A DNA stretch of 64,000 nt from JANQEU01 sp965601455 (GCA_965601455.1 OZ271831.1:3224001-3288000); one strand, 5' to 3'. Counted from the first letter of the stretch, positions 9,162 to 18,618 are shown. The notes: generated by a model from the letters alone, not told the origin. A program made the numbers and translations.

Positions 9162-9489
9162 GTTTTTTATCATCCTACTTTGCGGTGAAGTTATTCTGGC
9201 TGGCTTGTTTGTAATTATTAACCTATTACTAAAGAATAGCCCAAAACTATTCTCTTGGAAATCAGTGATAAAAGGTGTCCTGGAAAGACTGGTTATGTTT
9301 TTTGCCCTGGTACAAGGTTTTGATAACATCATCATGTTTTTCGCAGCAATAAAATTGGGAACCAGACTTAAACAGGATGAGGAAACTCCGATTAGCAATG
9401 AGTACTTTCTTATTGGCAACCTGGTTTCTATTGGCTCAGTTATAACCTATAATTTCCTTTTTAATTTAGAAAATTGGCTCCCGGTTTAA
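9151..9489 (+). CDS. small membrane protein, satD partner
   Basis: This 112-residue protein has three to four hydrophobic segments: residues 1-28, about 40-65 and about 88-108. No recognised domain or catalytic motif is visible. The ATG at 9151 lies inside the end of satD, 11 bp before its last base, so translation is probably coupled. SatD-family genes are frequently paired with small membrane proteins, so the two may work together, with the SatD-like protein perhaps controlling membrane-protein levels. That role is an inference. Confidence 0.65.
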   Translation: MIVKFFIILLCGEVILAGLFVIINLLLKNSPKLFSWKSVIKGVLERLVMFFALVQGFDNIIMFFAAIKLGTRLKQDEETPISNEYFLIGNLVSIGSVITYNFLFNLENWLPV

Positions 9490-9527
9490 TAAGAAGTAGC
9501 CTAGTTTAGTATTTCCATTAAACACTC

Positions 9528-10418
9528 ATGAAAAATCTTACCCCAATAGGCCTCGCAATACTGTTTTTGTCCTGTGAAGTTGAAAAACCATCCGTTACCA
9601 TGGAGAAACGGACACTTAGTGAAGAGCAGAAATCTTTCTGGTACGCAGGGGATGCAGAGGTTTCAAGTTTTCGATTATCACAATCCAGGTATGGAGAAAC
9701 CAGGGAAGGGACAGCATCCGTCATATTTGTTACAGAACCTTTCTCAACATCGTCATGGACAAAAGCAGACCGGCCGGGATCTGAAGATGTATCTGTATTG
9801 AAAATGAATTTCACTAAGAAATTCGTGACAGGGATCTATCCCTACTCTATGATGACCTCCACGTTCCTCCCTTTCGACCGGCTGGGTAATTCCTTAAAAA
9901 TAACATCGTCTTCTCAGGAATGGTGTGGTCAGACTTTCATGGAAATGAGGAGTAAACAGGAGCTTGAGATTGATATTTCCAGCTATTTTGAAGGTGAAAA
10001 TGCAAATCTCATTCTCCCAAAAAACCTCATAGAAGACGACATCTGGAGCATGATCCGACTAGGACCAGAACAATTACAGCAAGGGACAGTGCAACTTATT
10101 CCCAGTTTCTTCTTTCTACGGATGAATCACATAGAAACAAAAGCCTATGAGGCCGACTTGTCTGTAAACAATCTAAATGATTCCCTTTCTCAGGTTACTT
10201 TGGAATACAGCGACATTGATAGAAGTCTTTCCATTCAATTTGAAAATCAGTTCCCTCATCGAATAGTTGGTTGGGAAGAAACTTATATGGATGGCTTTGG
10301 TCCCAACCGAAAAGAAATGACATCCAGTGGTGAACTTCTTCAAACAATCAAAGTTGATTACTGGACAAAAAACAGGGTTCGGGATTCTACTTTTAGACAG
10401 CAACTGATGCTTAACTGA
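9528..10418 (+). CDS. Bacteroidota lipoprotein of unknown function
   Basis: This is a 296-residue predicted lipoprotein: a short signal peptide ends in a lipobox (LAILFLSC) and Cys 16 would be acylated. The mature part starts with a conserved-looking block (FWYAGDAEVSSFRLSQSRYG, then REGTASVIFVTEPFS). I recognise this as a family common in Cytophagales and Flavobacteria that is often labelled septum formation inhibitor Maf, although it shows none of the nucleotide pyrophosphatase motifs of real Maf proteins. It stands alone, 38 bp after the satD pair and convergent with the TonB-dependent receptor gene. No function can be assigned. Confidence 0.7.
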   Translation: MKNLTPIGLAILFLSCEVEKPSVTMEKRTLSEEQKSFWYAGDAEVSSFRLSQSRYGETREGTASVIFVTEPFSTSSWTKADRPGSEDVSVLKMNFTKKFVTGIYPYSMMTSTFLPFDRLGNSLKITSSSQEWCGQTFMEMRSKQELEIDISSYFEGENANLILPKNLIEDDIWSMIRLGPEQLQQGTVQLIPSFFFLRMNHIETKAYEADLSVNNLNDSLSQVTLEYSDIDRSLSIQFENQFPHRIVGWEETYMDGFGPNRKEMTSSGELLQTIKVDYWTKNRVRDSTFRQQLMLN

Positions 10419-10500
10419 TAAATACAAATCCGGAACCAAATACAAATCTAGAAACTAAGATCTCAATACCTAGAACTAAGAACCCAGAACCCAGAACTCC
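10419..10500. repeat. short degenerate AGAACC-type intergenic repeats
   Basis: The gap between two convergent genes holds low-complexity repeats. AAATACAAATC occurs twice (10420 and 10438), followed by several AGAAC units: AGAACTAAG, AGAACCC, AGAACCC, AGAACTCC. A related fragment (CCGGGAACCAATAACAGG) lies in the gap before the azurin gene near 36963. No coding potential and no strong terminator hairpin were seen here. Confidence 0.5.
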
Positions 10501-13299
10501 CTAACGGTATTCCGAATTATTTGACTCACCCTGCTTCATGTCATCGTTATTGATTGTCCTCCTTCTTCTTTGTCGTGGGTCCATGGACATCTTACCAATG
10601 CGATAACTGAAATTGATCTTGAAATTGGTATTGTACAGATAGTTTGCACTTGATTGGTCAATAACCGGAGAGTTCAACTCTGTTCTGATTATCAATGGAG
10701 AAGTAACGAAGTTCTCAGCTCCGAAGCCAATACTACCTTTTTCGTTATTAAAAGAACGGTTGAGGCTTAGACTATAAACATAAAAACCGGTCTGATAGCC
10801 CTGCAACTGTACCCTCCTTCCTCTAAAGAAACTAAAGAGTTGAAATGCCCACCGATCAGTAAGCTTATAGCTTCCAAAAATTCTACCGCTTACCACAAAA
10901 CCACTGTTGGATGCATTGAAAATAGGATCGTCAACGTTGTTGTCAAGAACTGCGTAGAAAGCGTCTATCCCTCCATTAAGCATTAGTTTACCCGCTCTGT
11001 AATTGGCAAAAACACTAAGACCGTATGCATCTTCCTCACCAATATTTTGGAAAGTAGTGTATACTGTGTCCTGGCCTAAGGACTCCCGTACCGGCTGAAT
11101 GGACCCTTCTGTATTTCTTACGAATGCTGATAAACTGACAGAAGTACCTCTTTTGAATTTGCTGTATGAAGCCTCATAGTTGTTGGTAAACTCGGGATCA
11201 AGCACCGGGTTACCTTGTGTGATATCCAGGGGATTAGCAGCCTGGATATTCGGATTCAGAAACCGCAGTGATGGTCTCTGAATTCTACGGTTGTAAGCTA
11301 TCTTAAACGTCTGGCCTTCTCCTATTTTTTTGGAAATGTTTATACTCGGCACCAAAACCCCGTAATTGGGTATGTCCAGGGGTAGTTCGTCTTGAAACAA
11401 TCCCTCAATTGTGGTGTACTCGTACCTTCCTCCCAATTTGGCGCTCCAGGTTTCCAGAAAGTCCACGGTGTAGGACATATAACCTGCTGTAACATTCTGA
11501 GTGTAATCAAACTGATTAGAGAACTGAGCATCATTGACTTCCACCAGAGGATCGTTAGCCTGGCCAAAGAGGTAGGTAAAATCGCTAACTACTAGTCGAC
11601 TGATATTCTTACCTCCGAACTCCATGATCTGATTCTCTCCCATAGGCTCGATATAGTCTACCTGAATGGTAAATTCCCTATTGTAGCTGTCATTGATGTT
11701 TTTGATCCGCTGATCTGGTTGACGCGATTCCATGTCCAGCGTCACATTTTTAAAGTCATTGACGGCATTATCCTGGCTATATAAGGTTAGTATGCTGAAT
11801 TCCTTACCTTTCTTTTCAAAAGAGCGAATGTAGTTTAGATTCACATCCAATTGAGTCCCCTGATTTAGGGTGTTAACATCTTGTAGGTTTTCATTCACCA
11901 GGTTATCGTTCTGAAAGGTTTGAGTTAAACGGTCATCCTGAAAACTTCCAGAATTTCGGATACCAAACCGCACATTAGAACCAACCCAATTGTACTTATT
12001 AAGCTGATAATCCCATCCTAAGTTATATCGACCAAATAGTCTATCATTCAGTGTTTCGGCTTCCTGTGTGGTATTAGACAAGACGTTGCCATCGATGTCT
12101 TTTAAGGTCTGATCGTTTTCAAATTCACCTACAATATTGTAACCATATCGGCCGAAACCACCTAAGGTCAATCCTGTTCTTCCCTTCCTAAGGCCGGCAT
12201 TGAGTCCAAGACTTGAACCCCTGATACCCGCACTTGTCCTGGCATTTAATGAAGCTCCTTGTAGATTATTCTTTTTGGTAATGATATTGATTATACCTCC
12301 GGTTCCTTCGGCATCGTATCTGGCCGAAGGTGAGGTAATCACTTCCACGGATTTAATCTGGTCTGCCGGAATTTGACGCAATGCGTCTCCAATACTATTG
12401 GCTGAAATAGTAGAAGGTCGATTGTCTATTAATACGGTAATATTTGAGCTGCCCCGCAATGAAACATTACCGTCGAGATCAACTGAAAGTAGAGGTACTC
12501 TTCTCAGAACATCTACCGCATCTCCGCCTGCTGTTGTTTCGTCCTGTTCAGCATTATATACGATTCGATCCACTTTTTCCTCAATCAGTTCCCGATCACT
12601 TTCCACAACTACTTCATCAAGTTCTGTAGCTACTGATTCCAATGACAAATCTCCCAGGTCGTACGATTCACCTTTTCCGGTGATTACTATTGAGTTTTGA
12701 CTAAGTTCCTGATAACCAATGAACGAAACATTGATCTTGTAATTTCCAGAAGGAATAGACCTCATGGAGAAATTACCATTTTCGTCTGCTATGGTACCAT
12801 CTTTAGCCACACCTTCCTCACTGATAAGTGCTATGGTGGCAAAAGGAATAGGCTCACCACTATCTACATCTACTACTGATCCGGAAACTTTTCCGTATCC
12901 AATTTCGGTAGTTTTAGCCTTCCCTCTTCCATATGGTTTACCGCTTGCCGAGCCGGCCGGAACTTTGTCCAATTTCATTTCCATCCAGTTATTACTAACC
13001 AGAATTTGTCTCTGCGAGACTACTTTTCCGGTGTTGGACATGGTTCTTCCCCGGACACTCACGTCAAACGAAAATTCATCTCCATTAAGCTTGCCGTTTT
13101 CAATTTCAGAAGTCCCCATTGGGTTTGAAACCGTTCCCTTAAGAGATTCTCCTTCGACTTTGAAGTCGTATACTACTTCAAACGGACCGTTTGGTCCTCC
13201 TTGAGTTTTGCCTTTCCATTGTCCCTCGATTGAGTTTTGGGCATAAATGGTCGTTGCCATCAACAGAATGGCTATTGATTGTAATAGTTTGTTGGTCAT
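10501..13299 (-). CDS. TonB-dependent receptor, outer-membrane beta-barrel family
   Basis: This 932-residue outer-membrane protein has a signal peptide (MTNKLLQSIAILLMATTIYAQ). Next comes an extra beta-rich domain (about residues 22-110, EGQWKGKTQGGPNGPFEV) that looks lipocalin-like. A carboxypeptidase-regulatory-like domain follows (about 134-225, GSVVDVDSGEPIPFATIAL), then a plug (VDVLRRVPLLSVDLDGNVSL, GTGGIINIITKK) and a 22-strand type barrel ending near PRQRRRRTINNDD. The architecture is the OMP_b-brl_3 type, not SusC. No SusD partner is adjacent, and the substrate is unknown. The short C-terminal basic tail after the last barrel strand is unusual for a receptor. It lies alone on its strand, 174 bp from the sulfatase operon end. 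Confidence 0.88.
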   Translation of the reverse strand: MTNKLLQSIAILLMATTIYAQNSIEGQWKGKTQGGPNGPFEVVYDFKVEGESLKGTVSNPMGTSEIENGKLNGDEFSFDVSVRGRTMSNTGKVVSQRQILVSNNWMEMKLDKVPAGSASGKPYGRGKAKTTEIGYGKVSGSVVDVDSGEPIPFATIALISEEGVAKDGTIADENGNFSMRSIPSGNYKINVSFIGYQELSQNSIVITGKGESYDLGDLSLESVATELDEVVVESDRELIEEKVDRIVYNAEQDETTAGGDAVDVLRRVPLLSVDLDGNVSLRGSSNITVLIDNRPSTISANSIGDALRQIPADQIKSVEVITSPSARYDAEGTGGIINIITKKNNLQGASLNARTSAGIRGSSLGLNAGLRKGRTGLTLGGFGRYGYNIVGEFENDQTLKDIDGNVLSNTTQEAETLNDRLFGRYNLGWDYQLNKYNWVGSNVRFGIRNSGSFQDDRLTQTFQNDNLVNENLQDVNTLNQGTQLDVNLNYIRSFEKKGKEFSILTLYSQDNAVNDFKNVTLDMESRQPDQRIKNINDSYNREFTIQVDYIEPMGENQIMEFGGKNISRLVVSDFTYLFGQANDPLVEVNDAQFSNQFDYTQNVTAGYMSYTVDFLETWSAKLGGRYEYTTIEGLFQDELPLDIPNYGVLVPSINISKKIGEGQTFKIAYNRRIQRPSLRFLNPNIQAANPLDITQGNPVLDPEFTNNYEASYSKFKRGTSVSLSAFVRNTEGSIQPVRESLGQDTVYTTFQNIGEEDAYGLSVFANYRAGKLMLNGGIDAFYAVLDNNVDDPIFNASNSGFVVSGRIFGSYKLTDRWAFQLFSFFRGRRVQLQGYQTGFYVYSLSLNRSFNNEKGSIGFGAENFVTSPLIIRTELNSPVIDQSSANYLYNTNFKINFSYRIGKMSMDPRQRRRRTINNDDMKQGESNNSEYR

Positions 13300-13473
13300 T
13301 GTGTCTACTTAGATGCGATAAATCGCTTTTACTTTCGGGGCATTTCCCGCAAGAACAAGTTTCAAACACCAATCCGTTGAAAAAAGTTAGGCAAACCGTT
13401 ACAATAGCTTGCAGCCGGTAAAATCAAGCGCGTACACGACTCAAATTTTACGTGAACGGTAGGTAAAAAAGTA

Positions 13474-15111
13474 TCAGTTTCCAGGAAAATTCCCCCGATT
13501 CCGATGATCTCCCCATCGTTGACCTGATCGTTTAAGCGGGATTTGCATCCCTCCCGTACCTTCCAGCCAGTCGTAGAGTTCTGTGGTCAGGGTGCCGATC
13601 AACTCCTGATGTTCAGCACTCTTAATCAGGTTTTTCATTTCGTATGGGTCCTCCTGCAAATCATAAAACTCATTCGTATCCCAAACACCGTGATAACGGA
13701 TCAACTTATATCGGTCCGTACGTACACCATGCATAGTCGGAGTCTGAGGGAAATGGTTTTCCCAGTAGTACTCATAGAATATTCTATCTCTCCAATCTGA
13801 AACTTGCTGACCCTTAAGAATTGGCACTATTGATGCTCCTTGCATTTGTGATGGCTTTTCAATTCCGGCCAGTTCCAGAATTGTAGGAGCTACGTCAATA
13901 TTTTGCACCATCTTCTGAATGACCTGATCACCTTTCAATACCTCGGGATATCGAACCAGAAAAGGTACTTTAACCGATTCTTCGTAAAAGTGTCGCTTAT
14001 CAATCAACCCATGTTCACCAAATGAGAACCCATTGTCTCCCATATATATTACCAAAGTTGATTCCGCCTGACCCGTTTCATCCAGGTACTCCAAAACCGC
14101 TCCTATGCTTTCATCTACAGCCAACAAAGTCTCACAATAGCGCTTATAAAAGGTCTTGAAATCCATGGAACCGTGATACATGTAATCCACACCATGCCAA
14201 CTCTCCCGTTGCATTTTTTGCCAATCAGGAGTCCGGTTTTCACCATAATACTTCTCATCTCTTCCGGGTTCATTGAAGTCACTCACTTTATTGGCCCTGT
14301 TTTCAAGAAATCCGTCCGGGTAGCTTGCACCTTCCACTTCACCTCCTTTTGAACCCGTGTAATCTTTTAAGCCATACGGGTTGCTCTTCCCCTGAATCGG
14401 TTCGGCAGAAGTGTAGAAGGATGGCGGAAGAATGATTTCTTCATCGTCATACACACCCAAATGTCTTTTAGCAGGTGCAAACTCCGCATGTACAGCTTTA
14501 TGAGAGAGGTACATGAAGTAAGGTTGATCGTCATCCCTATTCTTCAACCAGTCTAAGGCATGTTCGGTAAGCAGATCTGTAATGTAGGTGGAGTCACCGT
14601 ATTCCGTTCTTTCACCATTTATATTCAGAGTCGGATTATAATAAACTCCCTGTCCAAAAAAGCTTTCCCAATGATCAAATCCCGGACGAGGATTATCGTC
14701 ATTACTTCCCATGTGCCATTTTCCAAAATAGCTGGTTTCATACCCCACCTCCCGAAGATACTGCGGGAAATAAATCAAACTCTCTGGTGCAGGTGCTGAA
14801 TTGTCGACCACCGTGTGTGTATGTGAAAATTGTCCGGTAAGAATTGATGCCCGACTTGGTGAACAAAGGGATGTTGTCACGAAAGTATTTGGAAAATAGG
14901 CCCCTTCCTTTGCCATACGATCCATGTTTGGAGTTTCCAACCAGGGTACTTTCCCGGTAAAACCCATAAAATCAAAGCGATGGTCGTCGCTCAATATGAA
15001 AATTACATTTTTTGGTTGGGTTCCCTTAATTGAATTGTACTCGAGAGCTACAGGTTGGCCAGAGACAAGCGTTGAAAGAAATAACACGAAAGCTGAGGTA
15101 AGATATCGCAT
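13474..15111 (-). CDS. sulfatase, family S1 (exported)
   Basis: This is a type I sulfatase that removes sulfate esters from sugars after conversion of an active-site cysteine to formylglycine. The maturation motif LCSPSRASILTG places that cysteine at residue 83, and the metal-binding ILSDDHR lies near the N-terminus, preceded by a signal peptide. The protein has about 545 residues when started at the ATG at 15111 (MRYLTSAFVLFLSTLVSG); a GTG at 15117 would add two. The C-terminal region (DWRDRIFYEYYWENH, YDLQEDPYEMKNL) resembles glucosamine-6-sulfatase or iduronate-sulfatase relatives, but the subfamily cannot be fixed by eye. It is the last gene of the galK-DUF1593-sulfatase-sulfatase run. 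Confidence 0.88.
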   Translation of the reverse strand: MRYLTSAFVLFLSTLVSGQPVALEYNSIKGTQPKNVIFILSDDHRFDFMGFTGKVPWLETPNMDRMAKEGAYFPNTFVTTSLCSPSRASILTGQFSHTHTVVDNSAPAPESLIYFPQYLREVGYETSYFGKWHMGSNDDNPRPGFDHWESFFGQGVYYNPTLNINGERTEYGDSTYITDLLTEHALDWLKNRDDDQPYFMYLSHKAVHAEFAPAKRHLGVYDDEEIILPPSFYTSAEPIQGKSNPYGLKDYTGSKGGEVEGASYPDGFLENRANKVSDFNEPGRDEKYYGENRTPDWQKMQRESWHGVDYMYHGSMDFKTFYKRYCETLLAVDESIGAVLEYLDETGQAESTLVIYMGDNGFSFGEHGLIDKRHFYEESVKVPFLVRYPEVLKGDQVIQKMVQNIDVAPTILELAGIEKPSQMQGASIVPILKGQQVSDWRDRIFYEYYWENHFPQTPTMHGVRTDRYKLIRYHGVWDTNEFYDLQEDPYEMKNLIKSAEHQELIGTLTTELYDWLEGTGGMQIPLKRSGQRWGDHRNRGNFPGN

Positions 15112-15162
15112 GGTCACTTTTAGGTTTATGGTTAAAAATAGGACTATTTAAGAAAAACGTCG

Positions 15163-16551
15163 TCAGCCTCTATCTTTTAACATATCAGGACCTGGCACCA
15201 TTTCTTCCTTGTGCTTATCCACTAACTGGTTGATCTTGTCAATGATTTCCGGATAGTCCTCTGCGATGTTATACTTTTCAGAGGGATCAATACTTACATT
15301 GAATAACAGAGGTGGATCATGGTCTTCCCTATTATTGGCATAGCCATCCTGGGTGGAATAGTGAATTTTGTAGTCACCCACCCGTATGGCAAAAAGTTCC
15401 GTTCCACGATAGTAGAATACTTCATTTCGTTCACTTTCTTTTCGGTTCAGTATCACGGGGGAAAGGTCAATACCATCAATAATCCGATCTTCTGGTACGT
15501 CTACTCCCGCTATTTTGCTTACGGTAGTAAATAGATCCATAGTGGTACCCATGCCAGTGACAATGCCTGGTTCCACTAATCCAGGTCCCCACATCAGGCA
15601 TGGCTCACGCATTCCTCCTTCCCAGGTGGAACCCTTTCCTTTCTTCAATAACCCAGCACTTCCACTTTCCTCTCCCATCATCAGCCATGGGCCATTGTCG
15701 GATGTGAAAATGACTAATGTGTTTTGATCGAGACCTGTTTCTTTTAATGTTTTCAGAATCCTACCCACACCATCATCAATCTCCTCCACCACATCACCAT
15801 ATAAGCCACGAGGACTATTACCGAGAAACTCTTTTGAGGCGAACAAAGGCACATGCGGAAGGTTGTGAGCCAGGTACAAAAAGAACGGTTGTTGCTGATT
15901 ATTTTTTATAAAGTCGATGGATTCCTCAGTATAGCGAAGCGTTAAAGTATTTTGATCAGTTGGTCTTTCAATAATCTCATTATCCCGCATCAAAGGAACG
16001 TTAAATGTGGCTGTCTCCTTACGTAAGGGTGTATCCCAAAAAGCTCTCCAACCACCAACCGATTCAAAATCAATTACATTATCCATGTCGTTGGAATAAG
16101 GGATCCCATAGTAGGAATCAAAACCGTGATTGGTAGGTAGATATTGCTCTTTATGCCCGAGGTGCCACTTGCCAATACAAGCTGTTCGGTAACCCACAGT
16201 TTTGAGCTGCTCCGCAAGGGTTATCTCATCGGAAGGGAGTCCGTTGTGTGAATCCGGAAACAACACCCGCACTTGACTACTGGCCATGCCACTACGGATG
16301 GGAAGGCGTCCCGTGAGCAATGCTGCCCGACTGGGTGTACAGACGCTGGCTCCAACGTAGAAATTTGTCCACTTCTGACCTTCTGCAGCCATTTGATCCA
16401 GATTTGGAGTTCTAATAGTAGGGTGACCATAGACACCGAGATCACCATATCCCAGGTCATCTACAAAAATGACGATGATATTGGGTGGACGATCCTGGCT
16501 AAAAGCAATGGTGGAGAAAAAAAACAATAAGAATGTTACTGTCCAACGCAT
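15163..16551 (-). CDS. arylsulfatase, family S1 (exported)
   Basis: This second type I sulfatase has 462 residues and a signal peptide (MRWTVTFLLFFFSTIAFSQ). The metal-binding start is IVIFVDDLGYGDLG, and the formylglycine motif SVCTPSRAALLTG has its cysteine at residue 71. The overall layout is of the arylsulfatase A / N-acetylgalactosamine-6-sulfatase kind. One base separates it from the DUF1593 gene upstream and 51 bases from the next sulfatase, so it is probably in one operon with them. Two sulfatases of different types imply a substrate with at least two kinds of sulfate ester. Confidence 0.88.
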   Translation of the reverse strand: MRWTVTFLLFFFSTIAFSQDRPPNIIVIFVDDLGYGDLGVYGHPTIRTPNLDQMAAEGQKWTNFYVGASVCTPSRAALLTGRLPIRSGMASSQVRVLFPDSHNGLPSDEITLAEQLKTVGYRTACIGKWHLGHKEQYLPTNHGFDSYYGIPYSNDMDNVIDFESVGGWRAFWDTPLRKETATFNVPLMRDNEIIERPTDQNTLTLRYTEESIDFIKNNQQQPFFLYLAHNLPHVPLFASKEFLGNSPRGLYGDVVEEIDDGVGRILKTLKETGLDQNTLVIFTSDNGPWLMMGEESGSAGLLKKGKGSTWEGGMREPCLMWGPGLVEPGIVTGMGTTMDLFTTVSKIAGVDVPEDRIIDGIDLSPVILNRKESERNEVFYYRGTELFAIRVGDYKIHYSTQDGYANNREDHDPPLLFNVSIDPSEKYNIAEDYPEIIDKINQLVDKHKEEMVPGPDMLKDRG

Positions 16552-16552
16552 A

Positions 16553-17299
16553 TCATTTCACAGTTAGAATTATTCTTTGATATCTGGTTATTGGGGGCTC
16601 ACCATTGTCAGTCCCTTCCAAAATGACATGAAAGTCGTCACCGGGAGTGACATCTTCCGGGATAGTAATTGCTACTGATTCACCCCTAAGGTTGCCGAAT
16701 TTCAATGATCCGGGATAGGAATCTACATCCTGGTGTTGCCACCATCGAAAGACAATTTCATCGTCATCGGGATCATTACCGGAGGCTGTCAGAACCAGAT
16801 TATCCCTGGGTGAAACTTCCACTCCCTCGGTATCTTTTTCCATCTCCCCTTCAAAATCGATATTCCCTACTTTGATGAGACTTCGAAGTAAATCTGGCGA
16901 TGGATAATCTTCATCATGCAGAAGGAGATTAGGATGGACTTCTGAATAAAGGTCGATAAACTCCTGCATCCACGTGGTGCCAGGCCAGCGAAGGTCTGTT
17001 CTTTCACCATATCGATCCCTTATCATCTCCATTTCTGAAATAAAGGTCGTGCCTTCTCCATCTCCTTTGTGGTGCCATTGAGAGCTACTGTAGACCAGTC
17101 CTTCAATATCAAATTCATTGGAATAAAGGAGCATACGAATGAAAGAATCCATATCATCCACTTCTCCGTCAGTTGTGACTACAGTTCTGGGAAGCACATT
17201 GCCATCAGCTTTCGTATCCTTGCTTTTAGAATTCTCTGACGGTTCAACACATGACATCAGTAGTCCCAAAAGTGGTAAAAACTTGATTAGATTCTTCAT
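16553..17299 (-). CDS. DUF1593 (Sde182-like) lipoprotein with large internal deletion
   Basis: This is a 248-residue lipoprotein (lipobox GLLMSC) built from the two ends of a normally much longer protein. Residues ~36-159 match the start of the nucleoside-hydrolase-like DUF1593 domain (RTVVTTDGEVDDMDSFIRML, FEGEMEKDTEG). From residue 160 the sequence jumps to the C-terminal Sde182-type beta domain (SPRDNLVLTASGNDPDDDE, RWWQHQDVDSYPG). Family members usually have about 450-500 residues, so roughly 200-250 residues of the hydrolase-like domain are missing at about base 16,822, in frame. The protein is probably catalytically dead or a decaying gene, although the frame is intact. It lies between galK and a sulfatase. 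Confidence 0.72.
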   Translation of the reverse strand: MKNLIKFLPLLGLLMSCVEPSENSKSKDTKADGNVLPRTVVTTDGEVDDMDSFIRMLLYSNEFDIEGLVYSSSQWHHKGDGEGTTFISEMEMIRDRYGERTDLRWPGTTWMQEFIDLYSEVHPNLLLHDEDYPSPDLLRSLIKVGNIDFEGEMEKDTEGVEVSPRDNLVLTASGNDPDDDEIVFRWWQHQDVDSYPGSLKFGNLRGESVAITIPEDVTPGDDFHVILEGTDNGEPPITRYQRIILTVK

Positions 17300-17321
17300 A
17301 CCAACAATTTAGGTAAATGAT

Positions 17322-18485
17322 TTAAGAGACTTTTGATACTCCTTCAGTGAGTTTGACGGAGTAGGATTCAGCTATTAACCCAAACTTTGACTCATATTGA
17401 TTAATCACTTGTTTGACCACACCATCAGCCTCAGAAGATTTCATCAGGTTCAATGTGCAACCGCCAAAGCCCCCACCCATAATCCTGGATCCAAGAACAG
17501 CGGGTTCATGTTTTACCAGGTCTACCAGAAAATCAATTTCAGGACAGCTCACTTCGTATTCGGTCCTTAGCCCGTGATGAGTTGCGTTGAGTAGCTCACC
17601 TATCCTATTTGTTTCTCCCTCTTTCATCGCAGCAGTCATCTGGAGTACTCTTGCATTCTCCTTAATAACATACTTAGCCCGGCGATAGACTGTTTCAGAA
17701 ACCGTTCCCTGAATTTTGCCAAGGTCACTAATAGTGGCATCTCTTAACGAAAGTATATCTGTTCGAACATTTTGTAGCGCCTTCACAGCTTCCTCACACT
17801 CCTCCCTTCGATTATTGTATTCGGAAGATGCAAGTGAATGATGAACCATGGAGTTGATCAGCACAAATTGATATTGTTCTAATACAACTGGATGTAAGTC
17901 GTAATCGAGGGTACGACAGTCTAGTAGAAGAACCTGATCCCGCTCTCCGAAAACGCTGGCAAACTGATCCATTATACCACACTTTACTCCTACGAATGAA
18001 TGTTCAGCTGCCTGTCCAAAAGTGGCAACCTGAACTTTGCTGAGTCCTAGCACAAAAATCTGGCTTAGTCCAAAACCAAAACCACATTCAAGGGCAGCAG
18101 ATGACGATAACCCGGAACCTATTGGAATATCTCCGGCAAAACAGGCCTGAAACGGACCAACTTGATATTCATTATTTCTTAACTGATCAACTACACCCAG
18201 AATGTAATTTGCCCAGCCCTTTTCCGACCTTTTCAAGTCAGTGTTAATGAACTCAATTGAATCTTCTAAGTCGATGGAGTACACCTTACTACACTTGTCT
18301 TCACTAACTCCTATTGCTATATATATTGCCCGGTCTATAGATCCTGGAAGTACCCAACCATCGTTGTAGTCGGTATGCTCTCCAATAACGTTTATCCTCC
18401 CAGGTGCTCTTACGACTAACTTCGGTTCTACATCAAACTTTTCAAAGTAGACGGACCTTACCCTTTCAATTAATTCTTGATTCAT
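17322..18485 (-). CDS. galK: galactokinase
   Basis: Galactokinase phosphorylates alpha-D-galactose at C1 in the cytoplasm, the first step of the Leloir pathway. The 387-residue protein shows the GHMP-kinase set: the galactose signature GRINVIGEHTDYNDGW near residue 28, the ATP-binding IPIGSGLSSSAALE, and the C-terminal GGGFGGCTLNL. Length is typical. It is the first gene of a run with the DUF1593 lipoprotein and two sulfatases and is divergent from the GH3 gene, which suggests that galactose is one of the sugars released from the local substrate. No galT or galM is nearby. Confidence 0.94.
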   Translation of the reverse strand: MNQELIERVRSVYFEKFDVEPKLVVRAPGRINVIGEHTDYNDGWVLPGSIDRAIYIAIGVSEDKCSKVYSIDLEDSIEFINTDLKRSEKGWANYILGVVDQLRNNEYQVGPFQACFAGDIPIGSGLSSSAALECGFGFGLSQIFVLGLSKVQVATFGQAAEHSFVGVKCGIMDQFASVFGERDQVLLLDCRTLDYDLHPVVLEQYQFVLINSMVHHSLASSEYNNRREECEEAVKALQNVRTDILSLRDATISDLGKIQGTVSETVYRRAKYVIKENARVLQMTAAMKEGETNRIGELLNATHHGLRTEYEVSCPEIDFLVDLVKHEPAVLGSRIMGGGFGGCTLNLMKSSEADGVVKQVINQYESKFGLIAESYSVKLTEGVSKVS

Positions 18486-18618
18486 TACTCTGACTCGTAT
18501 TGCATTTTACTATGTCTACTGGGGACACCTACACCGAAAAAATACACAAAACAAATGTCATTGAATGATTTCCGATTTATGGGTATCTTCTCATCATAAC
18601 CTTCAGATAAAATCTTCC

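Noticed and set aside
10501..13299. TonB-dependent receptor considered as SusC
   Set aside because: The barrel and plug are of the OMP_b-brl_3 type and there is no SusD gene next to it.
13315..13326. Palindrome GCGATAAATCGC upstream of the TonB-dependent receptor
   Set aside because: A single 5-bp-arm palindrome with no second copy and no adjacent regulator; too short to claim as an operator.
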